In this document: piece by piece, positions 1 through 10,000 of the stretch
How positions within the stretch are numbered: position 1 is the stretch's first letter
Layout: every line of letters starts with the position of its first letter
Assembly (NCBI RefSeq): GCF_042767895.1
Contig: NC_091557.1
Coordinates: 36,253,547 to 36,263,546, forward strand
Source: Penaeus vannamei
Lineage: Eukaryota > Arthropoda > Malacostraca > Decapoda > Penaeidae
Direction: 5' to 3'
Length of the DNA stretch: 10,000 bases
Position numbers and translations under genes: made by a program
Notes under the pieces: generated by a model
What the model was told of the DNA's origin: nothing
The model's input: only the letters and a program-made list of their open reading frames with translations
The model's database searches: none

Positions 1-5976
<5,976 letters not shown>

Positions 5977-6010
5977 ATAAATGTCGAATATTTATGCTGA
6001 AAACAAAACA

Positions 6011-6016
6011 AATAAA
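6011..6016 (+). terminator. Candidate proximal polyadenylation signal AATAAA
   Basis: An AATAAA hexamer 35 nt after the stop; another overlaps the stop region at 5976-5981. A clear GT-rich downstream element is lacking for about 60 nt, so use is uncertain. Confidence 0.35.
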
Positions 6017-6521
6017 GAGAGAAGACGCTTTCCGCACGATGCGAGCGAAAGAATGAAAAGAAATTCTTAAAGGCATCATGGTTGGGGCAAAAACATACGA
6101 TCTCCGAAAAAATCAACAAAGACCAAGGTTGAGTTCAGCCTGGAAAGGTTCCCGTCGCAGGCTCAGCGGCCCTGCTCCTGCTGCCCCGCTACGGTTGGCG
6201 TCACAATCAACAGCAGTGCAGAAAAAATAATAGTCGCCGGAGTTCGAGCGGACACTCGGAGTACCATGACAAACCCCTGGGTCACACAGGCCACGCGGCC
6301 CTTGCAGGAGCAGAGGTTTCATGAAGTAAGGATTCTGGACAAGAAAGACCGAGCGCGCGATTTGTACAGGTGATTTCCTCCCGTGGGTTCGAGTAGGCTT
6401 CCTCTGTATCGCGGGCTGCAGTGATGTGATAGTCTGTAGTGGGCAATTAAAAAGGTGGATGTGATTTCCGAAGAGGCAGTCACATCAAGGATCTGATTAG
6501 ATATAGTATTGTGATGGAGAA

Positions 6522-6540
6522 TGTAAATAGTTTGTAAATA
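6522..6540 (+). promoter_or_regulatory. Tandem Pumilio response elements in 3' UTR
   Basis: Two perfect TGTAAATA octamers at 6522-6529 and 6533-6540, three bases apart, on the sense strand downstream of the MYRF stop. UGUANAUA is the established binding site of Pumilio/FBF repressors. Function depends on this stretch being transcribed. Confidence 0.5.
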
Positions 6541-7900
6541 GATTAAATTAATTTTTTGAAGATAAATTTCTATATGTTATCTTTATATCACTTTCAAGAC
6601 CAGAATCGTTTGAAATTCTGTGAAAGTTGTACTTAAGCTAAGGTTCAAAGTGCGTGGTTAGAACACTCATCACTTTTGGGAACCATTCATTCCGACATGG
6701 GCCAAATGCATGTATTCCATTGTTATAAAAGAATATGTGCCGTGTTATCTTTCAGTTCTCATTATTTTCCTGATTATTGGGAGATTTAAAACAACTCAGC
6801 TGATCATTGAATATAGTATATTTAAGATAACGTATCGATTATTATCAGCTTAACTAAAACAGACGTATGAGTTTGTTTCAAAAGGAAATCAACAGTGAGT
6901 ATGGATATATCTGCCTTTGGCCCCGCCCTTCTCATGGTGCAGCGGAGGTCTGGTCGGTCATGCGTGCCAGCTGGTGGGCGAAGCATCAGGTGGCGCAGAT
7001 GGTTGTGAAGAGAGAAGCCCTTCCAGACGCCGCCTACCTCGTGCCAGCAACAGCTCTGCTTTTTGTCGTGTTGTCTTTCAAGTACTCAAGAAACCTTTTG
7101 GTGATGTTTTACTTTTACGATGTCGGCGTTTTTTGCCGTGGACTTTTGCAGTGAGAGTAGAATCCCAAAGTTTGTGTTTCTGTGCTCGAGATTCGTTATC
7201 TGGATTATGATAAACGAGTGACCGTGTTGTGTGAGCTGGACTTACAAGATTGCTTGAAAGCATTATAACCCTCGCTTGCTGGGCCTGTTTCCGAAATACT
7301 ACAAGGTTGTCAAAGGAGATACCCAATGCGAAGATGACTTGTACCGTTGAAACACTGGTATTGAATTTCTTGCCAGAAAAAGGTGTGTGACGTTTACTCA
7401 TTTATTTTTCTATTCGATTTTAAGATTAAATACAGTTTATCATAAAAGTGCCGGAAGTGATACGTCTCTTGTGAATATATTGCTCATGAGTTCTCAAAAA
7501 AGTAGAGAAGAATGTCGATGGTGAGACGTGAACGCATGTGGTAAAATGTTTACTCATACAAGCCCACCAACTTTTCCGTACGACTTAGGGTTTATAGTTG
7601 TAAATCCTCAGATAGGCTATTTCCCCTAAATGCTTGACGTTAAGTTTTTACAGTTTAATTTTCTATGTAACAGGGTTCAAGGTACTGGTTACCAGTCTTG
7701 TTGAAAAGGAGGTTAAATTTTGCGATAATGCAACTGAAAAAGACAATATTTTCTGTGAACTAAATTCTTAGACGATTGCTGCAATGCACGATTGGGGATT
7801 GCCTGGCTTGCCTATGAAGTTAAGAAAGAAAATAATTATCTCTTCAAAAAGGCAGCCCATTATGTTCTGTTCTGTTACCTTGAACTCTTAAGAATATTTC

Positions 7901-7934
7901 ATATTATTTCTGGAAGAACTGCCAGAAATGATGT
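7901..7934 (+). other. 13-bp stem-loop in putative 3' UTR
   Basis: The left arm 7901-7913 pairs with the right arm 7922-7934 around the 8-nt loop 7914-7921. There are 11 Watson-Crick and 2 G-U pairs with no bulge; the inner eight pairs are perfect (ATTTCTGG with CCAGAAAT). It could be a protein-binding hairpin or chance; it is not followed by a T run. Confidence 0.5.
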
Positions 7935-8082
7935 TTACGGGATTTGTATATGTAGAGATGTAGGAATTCATTTGATTATGTCATGATTGGCAAATAATAG
8001 TAATATGTGATATTTTAAGCATTAGAGACTGACACATTCCAAGAATATAGAAATATAAGACTCTTACTTACTTTCTTAGTTT

Positions 8083-8090
8083 TGTATATA
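8083..8090 (+). promoter_or_regulatory. Third Pumilio-type motif TGTATATA
   Basis: A perfect UGUANAUA match 50 nt upstream of the distal AATAAA. The surrounding AT richness makes chance occurrence likely, so this is weaker than the tandem pair. Confidence 0.25.
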
Positions 8091-8139
8091 TGGGCAAAGC
8101 TTGTACAGAAGAAAATTATATGATTTGTGATTCACATTT

Positions 8140-8145
8140 AATAAA
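8140..8145 (+). terminator. Candidate distal polyadenylation signal AATAAA
   Basis: AATAAA followed about 20 nt later by the T/GT-rich stretch at 8166-8177, the usual layout of a cleavage site near 8160. This is the best candidate for the end of the long MYRF transcript. Confidence 0.5.
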
Positions 8146-8189
8146 TGTATTTCACCAACTATTCATGTCTTTTATTTAAAATTCCAGCT

Positions 8190-9120
<931 letters not shown>

Positions 9121-9126
<6 letters not shown>

Positions 9127-10000
9127 CAGAAATTGAGGATTTCTGGCTCCTGGTACCTGCACCCAGACCCACATCGCTGGACATGGTACAGTGATGCGGG
9201 TAACGCAGCCAAGGAGATCGACCACATACTTGTTAGCACTCGTTGGAGGATCCTTCAGAATTGCAGGGTGTACAGGAGTGCTGAGTTCTGTGGTACTGAC
9301 CATAGATTGGTTGTGGCTACCCTCCGGGTCCACTTCAAAACCCCCCAGCGGTCAAATGATCACCCTAGGGTGTTTCATTTGGACAGGCTGAGGGAGGGGG
9401 AGTGTGCCCGCAGGTTTGCTGAGGCAATCTCTGATCGTTTCGCAGTGCTTGGCAGTCTGACAGACCCTGTTCTTCTGTGGGATACCTTTAAGCGTGAAAC
9501 GCTTGATGCAGCTCAAGATACGATTGGTGTACGCCCGAGAGCAGTACAGAATTCCATCTCGCGGGAGACACTGGAAGCCACAGATGCATGTCGTGCGGCT
9601 CGTCTGACAGGGGATCGGGAATTGCACCGTTCTCATGTGCGCAGAACTCGGTCCCTGTTAAGAAGGGACAAGGAACAGTTTATTAGGAGTCTTGCAGAGG
9701 AGGTAGAAGGCCATTTCTTAGTAAATGACCTTCGTCCTGCATACCAAGCCCTGAGAAAGCTGAACTCCAAGCCCTCTTCACAGGTTACAGCAGTTCGCTC
9801 AGTAAGTGGTCAGATCGTTTCAGATCCTGTTGCGGTGCGGGGACGTTGGGCTGAGTATTTTGAGCAGCTGTACCAGGATGACCCACCAACAGTTAACTTG
9901 GATGCGGGTAGTATCGAGATCCCGCTGCCGGATCCACCTATCAGTGAGGACCCTCCTTCCCTAACTGAAGTTAGGGGGGCGATTTCCAAGCTGAAGAGTG
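9121..10000 (+). mobile_element. 5'-truncated non-LTR retrotransposon (RTE-like LINE) ORF2, continues past window
   Basis: One frame (from 9121) is open for 293 codons to the window end. It holds the C-terminal part of an APE-type endonuclease: WTWYS (residues 20-24), KEIDHILV (31-38) and GTDHRLV (58-64) with the catalytic Asp-His pair at codons 9298-9303. A charged linker with RRDKEQ follows, then WAEYFEQLY (about 240-248) and TEVRGAISKLKS at the edge, the start of the reverse transcriptase domain. These match ORF2 of LINEs in the RTE/Jockey-like group that is common in fish and crustaceans. The endonuclease N-terminus is missing: LINE homology starts directly at the microsatellite border. 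No frameshift or stop is seen, so the copy may be young. Clade assignment is from memory of the motifs and is tentative. Confidence 0.88.

Larger units (their letters stand above)
5977..8165 (+). other. Probable MYRF 3' UTR / gene-free stretch
   Basis: From the stop codon to about 8165 I find no splice-linked exon, no long ORF with a recognisable domain and no transposon. Early AATAAA hexamers at 5976-5981 and 6011-6016 could give a short transcript. A later AATAAA at 8140-8145 followed by a T-rich TGTCTTTTATTT element could end a transcript with a 3' UTR of about 2.2 kb. Candidate elements inside are Pumilio-type motifs and a hairpin. The part 6110-6440 is less AT-rich than the rest, but I see no gene there. 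The UTR call is an inference. Confidence 0.55.

Noticed and set aside
6113..6322. Minus-strand frame of 69 codons beginning MKPLLL, Cys-rich
   Set aside because: Short, with no convincing signal peptide, no promoter or polyadenylation signal on that strand and no recognised family; it lies antisense in the putative 3' UTR.
6155..6395. tRNA-like A-box (GGCTCAGCGG) and B-box (GGGTTCGAG) motifs suggesting a SINE
   Set aside because: The two motifs are about 230 nt apart, far more than in a tRNA-derived promoter, and no cloverleaf or A-rich tail is visible.
6601..6620. Short inverted repeat CAGAAT...ATTCTG
   Set aside because: Only a 6-bp stem, not extendable, expected by chance in AT-rich DNA.
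6867..7154. Plus-strand 95-codon frame with a hydrophobic segment
   Set aside because: No family recognised, overlapped by another open frame of equal length, and no splice or transcription signals of its own; more likely chance in a 3' UTR.

Overview
The window is animal nuclear DNA. It has many short protein-coding exons with GT..AG introns, AT-rich introns and flanks, very heavy microsatellite content and a LINE fragment. The dense (TA)n, (GA)n, (CT)n and tetranucleotide arrays, together with the invertebrate-style version of the encoded protein, suggest an arthropod, most likely a decapod crustacean such as a penaeid shrimp. The species is an inference; the gene identity is not.

Positions 1-5976 (+ strand) carry the 3' part of one gene, an orthologue of myelin regulatory factor (MYRF), a membrane-anchored and self-cleaving transcription factor. 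I assembled 14 exons by hand (1-72, 331-531, 830-961, 1899-1991, 2467-2635, 3172-3322, 3490-3564, 3689-3911, 4100-4190, 4467-4588, 4715-4892, 5075-5255, 5512-5743, 5893-5976). All introns are GT..AG and all phases agree. Joined, they give 2004 nt: 667 codons plus a TAA stop. In order they encode the last residues of the Ndt80-like DNA-binding domain, the phage-tailspike-like intramolecular chaperone auto-processing (ICA, peptidase S74) domain with its Ser/Lys dyad, a basic juxtamembrane stretch, one transmembrane helix, a Thr-rich linker, a basic linker and the lumenal MYRF C-terminal (ICD2) domain. The 5' part of the gene lies upstream of the window.

The introns around the ICA exons are loaded with simple repeats: (GA)n with (TGAG)5 in intron 2, a 322-nt polypyrimidine array in intron 3, (CGCA)n/(CGTA)7/(CA)n in intron 4, and T42 plus a 40-bp duplication in intron 5. 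The intron 2 and intron 3 arrays are complementary in the pre-mRNA and flank a 132-nt symmetric exon, which is the most interesting structural point here. Intron 9 contains a diverged 83-bp tandem duplication.

Positions 5977 to about 8165 have no convincing gene and are best read as a long 3' UTR. The stretch holds a tandem pair of Pumilio-type motifs, a 13-bp hairpin and a terminal AATAAA. Positions 8190-9121 are a roughly 0.9-kb compound (TA)n/(TG)n/(CA)n microsatellite. From 9121 to the window end runs the 5'-truncated ORF of a non-LTR retrotransposon (RTE-like LINE): endonuclease C-terminus, linker and the entry to the reverse transcriptase.

I found no tRNA, rRNA, CRISPR or other gene, and no clearly undescribed protein system.
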